NCBI GenBank assembly: GCA_913019975.1
Contig: CAJWBH010000001.1
Coordinates: 248,001-312,000, forward strand
Source of the DNA: Thalassolituus maritimus
GTDB taxonomy: Bacteria; Pseudomonadota; Gammaproteobacteria; Pseudomonadales; Oceanobacteraceae
Reading direction: 5' to 3'
Length of the DNA: 64,000 nucleotides
Shown here: positions 63,665 through 64,000 of the stretch, piece by piece
Position numbering within the stretch: the stretch's first letter is position 1
How the letters are laid out: every line of letters starts with the position of its first letter
The notes under the pieces: model-generated
The model's input: the letters and a program-made list of their open reading frames with translations, nothing else
The model's database searches: none
What the model was told of the DNA's origin: nothing
Made by a program: the position numbers and the translations under genes

Positions 63665-64000
63665 TTGGAACTAGCGGAATTACTCGAAAACGCCCGCCGC
63701 AATGAAGCGCTGCTGCAGCGTCTACAGGCGTTTGAACTGCAATTACTGTCAGCTCAGAACTGGCAGGATTTTCTGACCTTACTTCTTGAAGCTCTGCCTT
63801 CTCAGTTTGACCTCGACGCTGTCAGTTTACGTATCTGTGACCCAGATGGAGAACTGAAAGCCTCGATGCTCCAGTCTCTCGATATCGATCAGGGAGCATT
63901 GCTTAATCAGATCGAATTCAAAGTCAGCTTACCCATAAGCAAAGCCGATGTTATCGACACACCACCACCGTGGCGTTCGGGTCTGCGTTTGCCTTTAATG
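63665..64000 (+). CDS. DUF484-like / GAF-domain protein, 5' part (runs off the window)
   Basis: 112 residues visible. Begins ELAELLENARRNEALLQRLQAFELQLL and continues into DLDAVSLRICDPDGEL, a GAF-type strand; the pattern resembles DUF484 proteins and signalling proteins that pair GAF with GGDEF. The start is probably the TTG at 63665, with GGGAGAGG upstream at seven bases; an in-frame ATG at 63608 (19 codons earlier) has a weaker site. The C-terminal output domain is outside the window. Confidence 0.65.
   Translation, partial: MELAELLENARRNEALLQRLQAFELQLLSAQNWQDFLTLLLEALPSQFDLDAVSLRICDPDGELKASMLQSLDIDQGALLNQIEFKVSLPISKADVIDTPPPWRSGLRLPLM

Overview
The window reads as a chromosomal segment of a marine-type gammaproteobacterium. 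The Na+-pumping NADH:quinone reductase operon (nqrABCDEF), a BCCT transporter, two membrane fatty-acid desaturases, a lipoprotein alkylsulfatase, FadD and many c-di-GMP/PAS-type sensors point to an Oceanospirillales-like lineage (for example Thalassolituus or Oceanobacter relatives). That placement is inference from gene content; no rRNA or tRNA is present to fix it.

Layout. 1-8.9 kb: 5' part of mfd, a long-form gap gene and the complete nqr operon. 9.2-13.9 kb: delta-9-type desaturase, SDR, small unknowns including a HEPN-like protein, and a saccharopine-dehydrogenase-like reductase. 14.1-16.5 kb: arsenic operon arsR-arsC-acr3 plus a coupled unknown gene. 16.5-20.5 kb: DUF599 membrane protein and a minimal PutA. 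20.8-25.15 kb: visibly AT-rich accessory island that I read as a small integron-type gene-cassette cluster without an integrase. It has an attI-like site, a cassette for a one-TM unknown, a two-gene cassette carrying a Hachiman anti-phage system (hamA/hamB), and a third cassette whose gene contains a classical A-AAA-AAG slippery heptamer; two attC sites are well formed and the last is truncated. 25.3-29.8 kb: secreted and zinc-site unknowns, including an HELTH metalloprotease. 30.1-34.3 kb: BCCT transporter, DnaQ-like exonuclease and a cNMP/CBS/DUF294 regulator. 34.7-36.6 kb: duplicated beta/gamma-crystallin-like protein. 36.8-41.6 kb: a CNNM/CBS-type membrane protein gene split by about 3.5 kb carrying an SdsA-type alkylsulfatase and its AraC-type regulator. 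41.6-47.5 kb: acnA, FKBP, TfoX-N, DEAD-box helicase, yaeQ. 47.6-49.4 kb: hipBA toxin-antitoxin pair flanked by similar palindromes. 49.4-64 kb: degenerate DnaQ-like protein, PAS-GGDEF-EAL protein, front-end desaturase with AraC regulator, fadD, a 5'-truncated fadE, a membrane sensor without an obvious kinase H-box, ompW with an FNR box, cls, folE, murI and the start of a DUF484-like protein.

How genes work together. NqrA-F couple NADH oxidation to Na+ export, which can drive Na+-coupled transporters such as the BCCT carrier. ArsR, ArsC and Acr3 sense, reduce and export arsenic. FadD, the broken fadE, the desaturases and the two AraC regulators form a lipid/alkyl-chain theme. The strongest candidate for something new is the cassette island: the cassette ends can be matched pairwise (each cassette's 5' core is complementary to the core at its own 3' attC), so the boundaries of a Hachiman-carrying integron cassette can be read directly from the sequence.
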